In this document: positions 41,098-50,681 of the stretch, one piece after another
Position numbering within the stretch: the stretch's first letter is position 1
Layout of the letters: every line of letters begins with the position of its first letter
Assembly: GCA_001604585.1 (NCBI GenBank)
Contig: LVBW01000002.1
Span: forward strand, 1 to 64,000
Length of the DNA stretch: 64,000 bases
Reading direction: 5' to 3'
Source: Puniceicoccales bacterium Verruco_02
Lineage (GTDB): Bacteria > Verrucomicrobiota > Verrucomicrobiia > Opitutales > Oceanipulchritudinaceae
Made by a program: the position numbers and the translations under genes
Notes under the pieces: model-generated
What the model saw: only the letters and a program-made list of their open reading frames with translations
Told to the model about the DNA's origin: nothing
Databases searched by the model: none

Positions 41098-43548
41098 TCA
41101 CTTGCTGGCGCGACTGCTGCTAATCCTGATTGTGCTGGATTTAAGTCCTGAAGAATCTGCCTTCAGCTCTATCGTGCCGGGCTGGTGTGTTGTCTGCACA
41201 ATGACCTGCGCCAAGCCGTTGAAGGCGGAGCGACGGTCCGCCTTGTCAGGCTCGTGGCTACTCGGGTCTCCGTTGCCGACGCCGATAATTTTCCCCGGCC
41301 CCTTGATCGTGAAATTAACCATGTTCTCTGCCACTGGGACAACCCGGCCCTGCGAATCGACAATCTCCACCTTTATGACAGACAGGTCCACATTGTCCGC
41401 GTTAAGCGCCGACCTGTCGGCACTGATGCGAACGGCTGCTGGCTTGCCGGTGGTCTCGCGAATGCTCTCGATACTCTTGCCCTTGAACTTTCCACGTGCT
41501 TCAAGCTTACCGGGGGCATACTTCACGTTCCACTCAAGATGGTGCAGCGGCTTGACCTGCTTTTCGCCCAAGGACACACCATTGAGGAACAGCTCCACAC
41601 TATCGCAGTTGCTATGAACCCATACGGGGATTTCCTCCCCTTCTCTGCCTGCCCAGTTCCAATGCGGGAAAAGATGCAGCACCGGCTCGTCGGTCCACCA
41701 AGACTTGTAATAGTAGTAACTGTCCTTGGGGAAACCGCATATGTCCATGAATCCGTAGTGACAGTTGATAACCGGCCAGTCGAAGGGGCGCGGTTCGCCC
41801 TTGTAGTCGAAGGCAGCCCATACAAAACCGCCTGCAATGTTGGGGCGGGCCACGATCGGGGGCCAGGCATCTTCCACCACCTGACCGGCCACGCCGGCAT
41901 TGATGCTGTAAGCGGCTAGGTATCCGGCTTCCCTGTCCCCGTAATAATGCTCCCAACGCCCCATGGAATACACGCCTCGCGTGCCCTCCTCGCTGGCGAT
42001 TTCAGAGGCCACGATAGGCAGGTCCGGGAACATCTCGTGCACCATGTCGTAAACCTCCGGATGGTAATTGATGCCAACAACATCCAGAGAGCTTATCATG
42101 CCATCTGGGCTGTCGAAGCCGCCGTTCATGGCTGCGGTAACAGGGCGGCTGGGGTCCAACTTGCGCACATGCTGGCGCATGACCTCTGCCCGAACGCCAG
42201 CTTCCGGCGTTCCCTGGATCCACTGCTCGTTGCACAACGACCAAAGTATTACGCTGGGATGGTTGCGATCCCGCATGATTAGTGAGGTAAGGTCGCGGTG
42301 TTCGACAGCTGGGGTGTCCCTCGAAGTCTGGTCCTCGTATGTGTCTCCAAAGTGCCTGTTCTCGGCGATGACGAGGAAGCCCATCCTGTCGCACTCATCC
42401 ATGAGGAATGGAGTGACGGGGTTGTGGGACATACGAATGGCGTTGCAGCCAATCTCCTTAAGGCGTTCGAGGCGCCAAGTGAACAGCCTGTCAGGCATGG
42501 CCACGCCCACCCCGGCATGATCCTGATGCATGTTGATGCCCTGGATCTGTAAACGCTTGCCGTTCAGAAAGAAGCCATTTTTTGCGTCAAAGCGTGCTTC
42601 GCGAACGCCGAAATTCGTAGTAAGCTGATCCACTATCTTGCCGGACAGCAGTACGGTACTGCGAAGCTTGTATAGATTTGGGCTGTCTGGAGACCATAAG
42701 CTTGCATTCAGCAGCCTTATGTCCTGAGTGAATTTCAAGCTCTCACCCATGCGTACGGAACGCAGGGATGAATCAGATGCCACGACCTTGCCCTTGCAGT
42801 CTATTACTTCGCTAAGCACCGTGGCTTCGATATCGGCATCGCTCTTGTTGCTGACATCTGTCTGGACGGACACTGTTGCGTTGGCCCGTTCACCGTCTCC
42901 GGTATCATCCATGTGCGGAACCACATACACGCCATCGGGAGCCACATGGACAGGGTCCAATATCACCATGCGTACGTGGCGGTATATACCTCCGCCTTCA
43001 TACCACCATCCGTCGTAGCGAGGGTCCACCTGCACAACGAGCACGTTCTGCCCCTTGTAATTGACAGCTTCGGTGATGTCATAACGCGAACGGTTGTACA
43101 CGCTGTACTCGCTGCCCACGTCCATCCCGTTCAACCAGTAGCGGCTGTTGCTGCATACCCCGTCGAACTCCAACCAGACCTGCTTGCCTTCGCTTCCGGC
43201 AGGCAGAGAAAAAGTCTTTCTATACACAGAGGGCTGAACTGGAAGGAAGGCATGTTGGGAATACCAGCCCGTGTTCATGCCCGGATAGATGTAAGGATTG
43301 GTCTTGCTGAACTTACCCTCGACAACGTAGTCGTGAGGCACATCCAGCTTGCGCCATTTGCTATCGTCATACTCCGGGGCCACGGCATTGGGCACTTCGC
43401 CAAGCTGAAAGCGCCAGTCCTCGTTCATGGATATGACAGTGCGGGCGGCTTGTGCAGCGCCTGCGCCAGATCCAAGAACGGCACAAGTACAGACTAACAG
43501 GCGTAGAAAGGCCACTGAGCGAAGTCGTTGATATAAGTAAGACATCAT
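41098..43548 (-). CDS. GH2 beta-galactosidase-like hydrolase, exported
   Basis: 816 residues with a signal peptide (about 1-34). Domains: the sugar-binding jelly roll (about 36-200: MNEDWRFQLGEV, WRKLDVPHDYVVEGKF, WLEFDGVCSNSRYWLNGMDV), an Ig-like domain, the TIM barrel (about 325-600) with acid/base glutamate in WSLCNEQWIQG and nucleophile glutamate in IVASEIASEEG, then two C-terminal beta domains (DUF4982-like, with WVHSNCDSVELFLNGVSLGE, and a GH2 C-terminal domain). GH2 includes beta-galactosidase, beta-glucuronidase and beta-mannosidase; RMSHNPVTPFLMDECDRMG and the C-terminal layout favour a beta-galactosidase-type enzyme. It is the middle gene of the operon. Confidence 0.92.
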   Translation of the reverse strand: MMSYLYQRLRSVAFLRLLVCTCAVLGSGAGAAQAARTVISMNEDWRFQLGEVPNAVAPEYDDSKWRKLDVPHDYVVEGKFSKTNPYIYPGMNTGWYSQHAFLPVQPSVYRKTFSLPAGSEGKQVWLEFDGVCSNSRYWLNGMDVGSEYSVYNRSRYDITEAVNYKGQNVLVVQVDPRYDGWWYEGGGIYRHVRMVILDPVHVAPDGVYVVPHMDDTGDGERANATVSVQTDVSNKSDADIEATVLSEVIDCKGKVVASDSSLRSVRMGESLKFTQDIRLLNASLWSPDSPNLYKLRSTVLLSGKIVDQLTTNFGVREARFDAKNGFFLNGKRLQIQGINMHQDHAGVGVAMPDRLFTWRLERLKEIGCNAIRMSHNPVTPFLMDECDRMGFLVIAENRHFGDTYEDQTSRDTPAVEHRDLTSLIMRDRNHPSVILWSLCNEQWIQGTPEAGVRAEVMRQHVRKLDPSRPVTAAMNGGFDSPDGMISSLDVVGINYHPEVYDMVHEMFPDLPIVASEIASEEGTRGVYSMGRWEHYYGDREAGYLAAYSINAGVAGQVVEDAWPPIVARPNIAGGFVWAAFDYKGEPRPFDWPVINCHYGFMDICGFPKDSYYYYKSWWTDEPVLHLFPHWNWAGREGEEIPVWVHSNCDSVELFLNGVSLGEKQVKPLHHLEWNVKYAPGKLEARGKFKGKSIESIRETTGKPAAVRISADRSALNADNVDLSVIKVEIVDSQGRVVPVAENMVNFTIKGPGKIIGVGNGDPSSHEPDKADRRSAFNGLAQVIVQTTHQPGTIELKADSSGLKSSTIRISSSRASK

Positions 43549-43572
43549 ATGTAGCGATATGGTTAGAATTAT

Positions 43573-45246
43573 CTACTTGGTTACGATCTCGTAGTCGAAC
43601 CAGTCAAAATCTGCCGGTACGCTGGACTCGGCACCGTTACCGGTTGCGTATATGCCGATCATCATGCCGGTAAAGCACATGACGCCTCCATTCGACCATG
43701 ACGCCTCCACCGACAGCTTCTCCGAAGGGATACTTCCGGCCTCGCCCTTGCTTCCATCGGCACCCTTCCACGCAAAGGTGTAGGTGTCGCGATCTGCGGA
43801 TACGCTCAGTTCTATTGGACCTTCAGGTATGCGGACGCTGGATAGCTCCGTCGTCTGCCTCGGTTCCACAAGTCGCAACAAGAGGCGACGTTCTCCATTG
43901 CGACGGACTACGCAAAAGTCTGCATGAAGTCCGTCAGTCTGCCGAAGCACGATTCCGGCTTCATCGCCTTGTCTTGAGGGCTTGAAATCCATCAAAGTGG
44001 CAATGCGTACATCGAAGTGGCGTTGCCTGCGCAGCAATGCTGTCTGCGGGCCAAGATCGTTGAGCGTTGCAGCAGAGCCTTTGAGACGCAACCAGCCCGC
44101 ACGCTCCTTGAGCGAGTAGTTTGACGGCACGGGGTTGCGAACATAGTTCCACTCCAAGTCCAAGGAATCGGTAGAAAAATGATCGCGCACGGGCTTCTCT
44201 GGCAAAGGAATCCGCGGCAAGGCAGGGCCGGGACCATTCATCAGCACACGGCGCTTTTCGCCCATAATGGGCCAGCCGTCCTCGGTCCACTCCACCGGCA
44301 TGAGGAAGCTCTCCCGCCCAAGTGGGCTGACCCCGTTTTTCGGACGGACGGCAAGGCTGACGGCCCACCAGGAGCCATCCTGTAGCTGGACCATGTCCGC
44401 GTGGCCTGGACAGCTAATGGGGTTGCCGGGCAGGTCGCGATGAGTAAGAATGGGGTTGTTCTCAAAAGGTATGTAAGGCCCCCAGGGCGAATCGCTTACT
44501 GCGATGGTTTCCCTGTGGTCACTACCCGTCCCGCCTTCGGCAATCATCAGGTAGTAGCGCCCGTTAATTTTGTAGAGATGCGGGCCTTCGGGATACTGCC
44601 CCCCGGTACCTGTCCACACAAGACGTCCGGGAAGGGTCTGCCCCTCCTTGTAAGCTCCTTTTTCTAGATCCAGCTCCATCATGTATATCATCCCACCCCT
44701 CGGGCCCGAGCCTGCGGGATGGACGATATAGGTGCGGCCGTCGTCATCGAAGAGAAGAGAAGGGTCTGCACACATCGAGTTTAGCCACACAGGTTCCGAC
44801 CATGGCCCCCGGGGATCGCTGGCTGTGACGTAAAACTCCCCACCCTCTGCGAAATTGGTGGTAATCATATAGAACAGCCCGTCGTGGTAGCGAAGGGCGG
44901 GCGCGTAGATGCCCGAGGAACTGCGACAATTGCCAAGCGGCAACTGGGAGGGCGTGCTGAGGCTGTACGAAATCAGCTCCCAGTTGACAAGATCCCTGCT
45001 GTGATAGATCGGAACACCCGGAAAGTACTCAAAAGAGCTGCACGCCATGTAGAAGTCGTCGCCAACGCGGCATATGCTCGGATCCGGAGAAAAACCGCTG
45101 ACCACCGGGTTGTCGAACGGGGCACCGCGGGCGGACTTGCTGGTTACCTGCTCTGGGAGCGAAAAACCCGGAACTGCGTGAGCGTATTGCGACATGTGCA
45201 CTGCTCCAAGCAATGCGGCGATAAAGGCGAGTTTGCGTTGCATCAA
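43573..45246 (-). CDS. GH43 beta-xylosidase/arabinofuranosidase, exported
   Basis: 557 residues with a signal peptide (about 1-24). The five-blade propeller of GH43 carries the catalytic base aspartate in VVSGFSPDPSICRVGDDFYM, the pKa-tuning aspartate in SMCADPSLLFDDDGRTYIVH and the acid glutamate in GGQYPEGPHLYKINGRYYLM. The C-terminal part (about 350-555: DHFSTDSLDLEWNYVRNPVP, GIVLRQTDG, FTGMMIGIYATGNG) is the beta-sandwich GH43 C2 domain seen in subfamilies 10-12 beta-xylosidases. It would trim xylose or arabinose from xylan oligosaccharides, consistent with GH115 at 2.9 kb. It is the first gene of the operon; the promoter should be in 45247-45450. Confidence 0.93.
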   Translation of the reverse strand: MMQRKLAFIAALLGAVHMSQYAHAVPGFSLPEQVTSKSARGAPFDNPVVSGFSPDPSICRVGDDFYMACSSFEYFPGVPIYHSRDLVNWELISYSLSTPSQLPLGNCRSSSGIYAPALRYHDGLFYMITTNFAEGGEFYVTASDPRGPWSEPVWLNSMCADPSLLFDDDGRTYIVHPAGSGPRGGMIYMMELDLEKGAYKEGQTLPGRLVWTGTGGQYPEGPHLYKINGRYYLMIAEGGTGSDHRETIAVSDSPWGPYIPFENNPILTHRDLPGNPISCPGHADMVQLQDGSWWAVSLAVRPKNGVSPLGRESFLMPVEWTEDGWPIMGEKRRVLMNGPGPALPRIPLPEKPVRDHFSTDSLDLEWNYVRNPVPSNYSLKERAGWLRLKGSAATLNDLGPQTALLRRQRHFDVRIATLMDFKPSRQGDEAGIVLRQTDGLHADFCVVRRNGERRLLLRLVEPRQTTELSSVRIPEGPIELSVSADRDTYTFAWKGADGSKGEAGSIPSEKLSVEASWSNGGVMCFTGMMIGIYATGNGAESSVPADFDWFDYEIVTK

Positions 45247-45450
45247 GTTTGATAGCCAAAGAGTTAGCGATGTATCCGCACTCTACCTTCCAAAAGGGAT
45301 GAGAGACCGCAAGGGGCCTGGTGAATTACGGATGAGTCTGGGGCTTTACCAATCGTTTAAGCTTGAAAGAGATACACTTTCACGCCTTGGGATGGATGGT
45401 TGGCATATGGGTTAACGCATTTCCGCAGACGAAACCGCCAGAGAATGCCT

Positions 45451-45554
45451 AACTTCCAATACGATTGATCCTCATTAAGAACGAAATACATCGAGCTTGC
45501 TAAACGAAGCCACACGACGCTAAGCCCGTTCGCAGCAGAAATCAAATTACTAAG
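45451..45554. repeat. Dispersed intergenic repeat, copy 1
   Basis: A segment running from ACTTCCAATACGATT to GAAATCAAATTACTAAG is clearly related to 60281-60377. The best-conserved parts are GAAATAC, AAACGAAG and CCGTTCGCAGCAGAAATCAA. Neither copy lies in a recognised gene. It sits between GH43 and the radical SAM gene. The other 220 bases of the gap contain no gene I can support. Confidence 0.65.
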
Positions 45555-45570
45555 TGCTGGCCTCAATGCG

Positions 45571-46965
45571 TTACTCACTTCGAGGCCGAAGCCGCTGCAT
45601 AAGCTCCATGTAATCCCACAAAGGGCCGGTCTTGCCCTTTCTACGCATTCTCTTCATCTCCAAAGAAAAATACTCACTGTCCGAAGATAGGATCCACTCC
45701 GAGCGATTGCGCGCATGCGTTTGCAGTGCTTCGCGAATACCATCCTCTGAAAAGCAAGGGGATAGATAGTAGTATGGTTCAAGCATGGAAACGCTGTCCA
45801 AGCCTGGCGTCGTAGCGCGCAAAGATTCATAAAGGGGCGTATTGGGATACACCCGCAGTCCTACGCTGGAGAAAAAGATGCCACCAGGAATCTCGCTGGA
45901 ATGCTGAAAAGTCTCTTCGACAGTGCTCCTTGTCTCTCCAGGTCCGCCAAAGATAATAAAATGACATATGCGTATGCCGGCGTTAATCAGATTCAGGCTA
46001 CTGTCTCTTACGTCGCGAAAAGTGAAACGCTTGCCATAGTTTTCCAGCATAGTGTCAGAAAGACTGTCTGACCCACATTCAGCATGGCTTAGTCCCGCTT
46101 TGGCCATGAGGCGGGCCAGCTCAATATCTATGCCATATGGTTTAAGAAAACAGCACCAACGCAGGCCTATCTGAGCGCGTATCATAGCCTCACATAATTC
46201 TACAACCCAACTGCGCGACGAGTTGAACACGCCATCCACAACAAAGAAATACTTCGCACCCAAGCGCTTGAACAATAGCATTTCCTCAATGACCGCCTCG
46301 ACCGGCTTACGCCGCGCAAAGCGCCCCTCCAGCGCAGGATAGGTGCAGTAGCAGCATTTCATCGGGCACCCTCGCTGCGTCTGAATGTTTAGCATTCGGC
46401 TTGTACCAAGGTAGAATGGCGCGATTTGTTCCCTGATTGGCAGGTCAAAATACGTGCAGAAGCCGGCCGGGGCCGAAGAAATGGTAACTAGCCCGGCAGC
46501 TGCTTGTTGCTGGGACAGTAACCACGGTGCATCCGGCTGTGACCCAGCCTCATGGCATTTGCATATATGCAGAAACGCCTGCTCTCCCTCCCCCTTTATG
46601 GCAAAGTCTGCTCCACTCATTCGCAATATTTCCGCCGGGAAAAGCGATACCGCCGGTCCCCCAAGAACGATTGGCCCCGAGCACAGCCTCCGACATATGC
46701 TAACCAGTTCAGGCAATTCGCCAAGCAAAGTTCCCTTGCTGCCAATGCAGACTTCGTCCACGTTGCGGACGGAGATGGCGACAATGTCCGGCGCAAAAGC
46801 ACGAGCCATTTCCTGCCAATCATCTTTGGCCGACAGCAGGTCCACGAAGTGAACCTCGTGACCAGCTTGAACCAAGGCGTCGCCGACATAGACGAGGCCG
46901 AGTGGGAACACCGGGTCTGGCGTGGTGTACCTGTTGAATGAGACGAGCAGGATTTTCAACGACAC
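45571..46965 (-). CDS. B12-binding domain radical SAM protein
   Basis: 464 residues. The N-terminal cobalamin-binding-type Rossmann domain (about 1-150: ILLVSFNRYTTPDPVFPLGL, GHEVHFVDLLSA, IVLGGPAVSLFP, FAIKGEGEQAFLHI) lacks a DxHxxG motif, as in many class B enzymes. The radical SAM core has the CX3CX2C cluster ligands C200, C204 and C207 (QRGCPMKCCYCTYP), then FVVDGVFN, AECGSDSLSD and FGGPGETRSTVEETF. Such proteins do methylations or rearrangements in tetrapyrrole, lipid or natural-product routes; I cannot place this one. The start is a GTG (46965). It stands alone, with a lower-GC look than its neighbours. The divergent small lipoprotein lies 114 bases away. Confidence 0.88.
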   Translation of the reverse strand: MSLKILLVSFNRYTTPDPVFPLGLVYVGDALVQAGHEVHFVDLLSAKDDWQEMARAFAPDIVAISVRNVDEVCIGSKGTLLGELPELVSICRRLCSGPIVLGGPAVSLFPAEILRMSGADFAIKGEGEQAFLHICKCHEAGSQPDAPWLLSQQQAAAGLVTISSAPAGFCTYFDLPIREQIAPFYLGTSRMLNIQTQRGCPMKCCYCTYPALEGRFARRKPVEAVIEEMLLFKRLGAKYFFVVDGVFNSSRSWVVELCEAMIRAQIGLRWCCFLKPYGIDIELARLMAKAGLSHAECGSDSLSDTMLENYGKRFTFRDVRDSSLNLINAGIRICHFIIFGGPGETRSTVEETFQHSSEIPGGIFFSSVGLRVYPNTPLYESLRATTPGLDSVSMLEPYYYLSPCFSEDGIREALQTHARNRSEWILSSDSEYFSLEMKRMRRKGKTGPLWDYMELMQRLRPRSE

Positions 46966-47079
46966 GCCGGAGGAGATTCATTATGACAAGATAACATGTC
47001 AAAGCCGAAATAATTGCAAAGACATGGAACAAGTGCTTTCATAACACCCGACTGATACCAATAACCCACCGCTTACTCC

Positions 47080-47496
47080 ATGAATACTCGTTTACTGCTC
47101 GCCTCTCTGACACTCGTATGTGCAGCTCTTTTTTCTGGCTGTGAAACGACCGCATCGAAGCAAGGTCGCGAATTGGCCTCCCAAGATGCAAATATCTTCA
47201 ATGTTGAGGTTCCGCAAGGAACCGACGTTGAAGTGGTCCAGAGGGTAATTGTCCAAGCCCTGTTCGCTCGCAACTGGGTTGTGACTGAACAGACAGATGG
47301 CCAGATATCTGCCACATTGGACCACCGCAACATCCACGGCAGCATCACGATCAATTACTCCGCCACTTCGATTACCATCAAGGATAACTCGGTTGACGCG
47401 AATGGAAATCCCTTCGTCCCGGTCCGTTGGATAAAGTACCTGATGGCCGATATTCACAAGAATATCGCCGTATTTGTCACTAATCAGGCACAGTAG
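47080..47496 (+). CDS. Small lipoprotein, unknown function
   Basis: 138 residues. Lipoprotein signal with lipobox LFSGC (cysteine about 21). The mature domain looks like an alpha/beta fold of about 110 residues: VEVVQRVIVQALFARNWVVT, DGQISATLDHRNIHGSITIN and WIKYLMADIHKNIAVFV. Such a fold occurs in small envelope lipoproteins whose ligands are unknown. No neighbours suggest a partner. It ends at a bidirectional terminator. Confidence 0.8.
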   Translation: MNTRLLLASLTLVCAALFSGCETTASKQGRELASQDANIFNVEVPQGTDVEVVQRVIVQALFARNWVVTEQTDGQISATLDHRNIHGSITINYSATSITIKDNSVDANGNPFVPVRWIKYLMADIHKNIAVFVTNQAQ

Positions 47497-47510
47497 CAGC
47501 ACTTAGTCCA

Positions 47511-47544
47511 AATAGGGCCGCCACACAAAAGTGGTGGCCCTATT
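47511..47544. terminator. Bidirectional terminator between convergent genes
   Basis: AATAGGGCCGCCAC (47511-47524) and GTGGTGGCCCTATT (47531-47544) form a 14-bp stem with one G-U pair and the loop ACAAAA. T-rich sequence follows on plus. The right arm contains the TAG stop of the minus-strand hydrolase gene (47540-47542), so both genes share it. Confidence 0.85.
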
Positions 47545-50500
47545 TTGTACTTACTCGGACAAAGAGGGGTTCGCCAGCATCCTGAACATGAAGCCGCAAC
47601 AGGCCTGGATAGGCGGCATCGGAATAGGCCTCCATAGCCTCCTCGCGCCAGTTGATAAGGTCTGATGAAACCTCCGCTACTATGCTCGCATCAGCAAGCC
47701 CGGCGCTTCTCACGTAGAATGCAAAGCGAGCACCATCCCCGGATGCTATGATAGCAGGATACGCCTGCCCGAATACGAAGGGAGAGTCGGAAACCAACGG
47801 GTCAAGGCCAAACGCCCTCTCATCCCAGTTGCTGTATCCATCGCCGTCGGGATCGGCATCGCGGCCTGAAACACTCTCATCGGCCGATTGCGCACTTGTG
47901 AACCATTCTTTTGCCCAAAAGTCGTAGCTACCATTGCCAACTATCTCGACCTCGTACCAAAGGGTAGCCTCTGTCCCAAGCGAAATCTGGCACGAGGAAG
48001 CATCCGCGCCGCTCTGCACGCCAAGCTCGCGCATCGCGGCACCCAAGGCGTTCAAGGAACGGAAACGCACACTATCTGCTGGCACTGGCAGACTGATTGT
48101 CGCTGGGATTCGTTCGACAAGGCTTGGAGTTCGACCCCAATTTGACCCAACGGAGGTATGCTCCGCGCTCTTCCACACCATGCCCGTGTTGGCAATATTT
48201 CCTGTGGTGACTACGAGAAGCCTAGTGCCGGAAGGCAAGGTATCCGCATTGCCCTGAATAGCACTCAACGCTATTGTTGACCAACCCTGCTCGGTCAGTC
48301 CTGGAGTCATGGCGATACCGTTTGAAAACACATGCACCTTAGTGTCTGTAAACCCGAGTAATGCCTTGGTTCGCGGAGTGTCTATGGTCAACACACCACC
48401 GGTCAGAGCAGTTACATCCCATGTCAACTCTCCGGTGTCTGCAACGAAAGCAGAGCCGGAAGACGGCGGCAGAGGCGGCGTATCAAGCCCGCTGGCTAAA
48501 GCCCCGACAGAAAGCGACACTCTATGGAGCAGCGGGGTAGCCTCGTCCAGCCCCAGCAACAGCCCGTGCGCCACGGACCACGCATTGCCCTTCGTACGTA
48601 TCAACTCGATTTCGCGCTCCGGGTCCAAACGCAGGACATACTCGTTCTTTGCCGATGCAACATCCTGACGCAGGAACATGAGCGCACCGAGCAAGGCATT
48701 GGCCATCTTAGACGGATGCTGGTCTATGTCGAAAAAGGAGTTGAAATAGCCGCGACCCCAGTTGTGACTAGTGCCACCGTATTGGAAGAAGAACACTCCG
48801 TCCCAGTCCTGAAAACCAGCGTAGGCACTTAGCATGAGCGGCGCTTCACTGCTAAATGTATTCGGAGCACAGTGTTGGTATTCGGTGACAAAAAAGGGCA
48901 TCCCTTTTACGCGCTGGGCGGCAAGAGATCCAAGTATGCCTCCTCGCTCGTTGAGCATAGACTCGCGCCCCACCGTCCAGTCCGTGGCGCTCCAGTCACC
49001 GTTTGTAAACACCGGGTGCTGCCAGTAGGAGTGCGAGTCCACGACGTCCATGTGGCTCTGGATGTTTGGCGTACTGGTGGAAATAATCGAGCCGACAATC
49101 AAGCCGCGATAGCCGATATCCTCGCGGATATAGCGTTTCATCTCCGCCCAGTATTCGCTTTCAACTTGTTCGAGGAAGCGCAGCCAGTCCGAATACATGC
49201 CAGCCGCGTAAGAAGAATCGCGACGAAGGATCGGAATATTGCCCTTCGCCAGCGTCGCCCCTTCGGGAAGCCCGCTGGGGTCTCCGCCCGGACGCAGGCT
49301 CACACCGGCAAGATACACGCTGCCGACACGGTTGCCCATGCCGTTGAGAACTACGCGCGTATTGCTGTCGGTAACGCTTGCCTCAAAGCTCGACTCATAA
49401 TACTGCCAGCTACTTCCTAGAGTCCTGCCGGAAGAAAGAATTGCTGACCAAGGGTCGTGCGCAAGCCCCATACCCATGTTTACAGTCGTGGTGCTATCGG
49501 CCCTTGCCCAGTAGGAAAGAGTATATACCTGTCCCTTGACAAGAGAGAGGCCCGACTGGGTGAACTGCACATGCCAGCCTTCGCTGCCTGCCTGAGTCAC
49601 GGCAATTTTCACTCCTTGACGCCCGGAATAAGTGCCTACGGTTGCGTTGGCCCTGGCAGTTCCGTGCTGCTCAAGATTCCACGACGAAGTACCGCTCGTG
49701 AACCCCCCGTTGCCAAGCATTTCTGCACCGAGCGGATCTGTCACCACTCCCCACCCTTCAAGCATGGCCGAATGGCTGCTGTATCGAGCGGCCAGCCATT
49801 CATTCCAACTGCTTTGAAACTCTGCCCTGAAAGCGGCAGGCCAAGCATCTACCTCCCCTCCGAGCCAGACATGCAGAAGACCGTTCTCGTTGCTTATCTC
49901 GACCACCGCCAGCGCGGGATCCTCCGCTGGTGCCATGCCTGTGTATGGGTTGACAGAAAGAAGTAGCTGGCGCGCATACTCTTTCTGAAGCTCGATCATA
50001 TCGGCTCGAACAAGGGCGATCCCCTTCTGCGCAGCCCAGCCCATCGCGTTAATCTCGGCTGGCAGCCCATCGCCAGAGCTGAAACGACGCGCTACATGCA
50101 GATTAAGGTTCCAGTATATTCCCTTCTGCTTCAGCGCATACATGAAATACTGCAAGGAGTCCAAGGACGAAGCCAACATGCTGCGCGAGTTCCCTTGTGC
50201 ATAATCTAGAAGCGTTGGAGTCTCCCACGTCTGCTCTAAGTGGTGAAAGCGAACACAGTTGAAGCCGAACTTGGCCATGCGCCCAGCCACCGAATCGGCC
50301 TCTGATTGCGATGGGAAACAGGCCGAGGCAACGACGTTCACCCCCCAAAAGCGGACGCGCCCGGCAGAGTCCGCCAGATGCCCGTCATCGTCCGGATATA
50401 CCCAGCCATCGGAACCAGCAGGCGCCTTCAAGAGAAAGGAAACGTCCGTCGCACTTTCGCTTGCATCATCCCAAGGCAGAACAAAGGGAATCATGGACGC

Positions 50501-50572
50501 CGAGGTAATATGCGCCATCAGGGAAACAATTAACAAAACACTGGCACAACAACGGGGTAGGCTTCGTGACAT
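47540..50572 (-). CDS. Exported TIM-barrel glycoside hydrolase with CBM insert and calcium-binding tail
   Basis: 1010 residues from the ATG at 50572 (MSRSLPRCCASVLLIVSLMA, a signal peptide); the open frame extends 24 codons upstream without a plausible start. The barrel opens with VRFWGVNVVASACFPSQSEA and GFNCVRFHHLEQTWETP; the putative acid/base is E in VVEISNENGLLHVW and the putative nucleophile is E in PFFVTEYQHCAP, the GH clan-A (cellulase-like, GH5-related) pattern. A CBM_4_9-like carbohydrate-binding module (about 285-430: WNLEQHGTARANATVG, GQVYTLSYWARADS) interrupts the barrel. Near the end DADPDGDGYSNWDERAFG is a thrombospondin-3-like calcium repeat, followed by an 80-residue beta domain common on secreted Verrucomicrobiota proteins. 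The substrate is unknown. Confidence 0.85.
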   Translation of the reverse strand: MSRSLPRCCASVLLIVSLMAHITSASMIPFVLPWDDASESATDVSFLLKAPAGSDGWVYPDDDGHLADSAGRVRFWGVNVVASACFPSQSEADSVAGRMAKFGFNCVRFHHLEQTWETPTLLDYAQGNSRSMLASSLDSLQYFMYALKQKGIYWNLNLHVARRFSSGDGLPAEINAMGWAAQKGIALVRADMIELQKEYARQLLLSVNPYTGMAPAEDPALAVVEISNENGLLHVWLGGEVDAWPAAFRAEFQSSWNEWLAARYSSHSAMLEGWGVVTDPLGAEMLGNGGFTSGTSSWNLEQHGTARANATVGTYSGRQGVKIAVTQAGSEGWHVQFTQSGLSLVKGQVYTLSYWARADSTTTVNMGMGLAHDPWSAILSSGRTLGSSWQYYESSFEASVTDSNTRVVLNGMGNRVGSVYLAGVSLRPGGDPSGLPEGATLAKGNIPILRRDSSYAAGMYSDWLRFLEQVESEYWAEMKRYIREDIGYRGLIVGSIISTSTPNIQSHMDVVDSHSYWQHPVFTNGDWSATDWTVGRESMLNERGGILGSLAAQRVKGMPFFVTEYQHCAPNTFSSEAPLMLSAYAGFQDWDGVFFFQYGGTSHNWGRGYFNSFFDIDQHPSKMANALLGALMFLRQDVASAKNEYVLRLDPEREIELIRTKGNAWSVAHGLLLGLDEATPLLHRVSLSVGALASGLDTPPLPPSSGSAFVADTGELTWDVTALTGGVLTIDTPRTKALLGFTDTKVHVFSNGIAMTPGLTEQGWSTIALSAIQGNADTLPSGTRLLVVTTGNIANTGMVWKSAEHTSVGSNWGRTPSLVERIPATISLPVPADSVRFRSLNALGAAMRELGVQSGADASSCQISLGTEATLWYEVEIVGNGSYDFWAKEWFTSAQSADESVSGRDADPDGDGYSNWDERAFGLDPLVSDSPFVFGQAYPAIIASGDGARFAFYVRSAGLADASIVAEVSSDLINWREEAMEAYSDAAYPGLLRLHVQDAGEPLFVRVSTK

Positions 50573-50681
50573 GCCATGAAAATATCCGCCAGATATTTCG
50601 TTACAACATATGAACGACTCTTTGAACGCCTGCAAACACACCAAATATTACGTCTGGCCCACATGCCCATTGAATTTTTCG

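Noticed and set aside
34626-45246. Classical PUL with SusD and sensor
   Set aside because: There is a receptor and hydrolases but no SusD-like lipoprotein and no hybrid two-component regulator.
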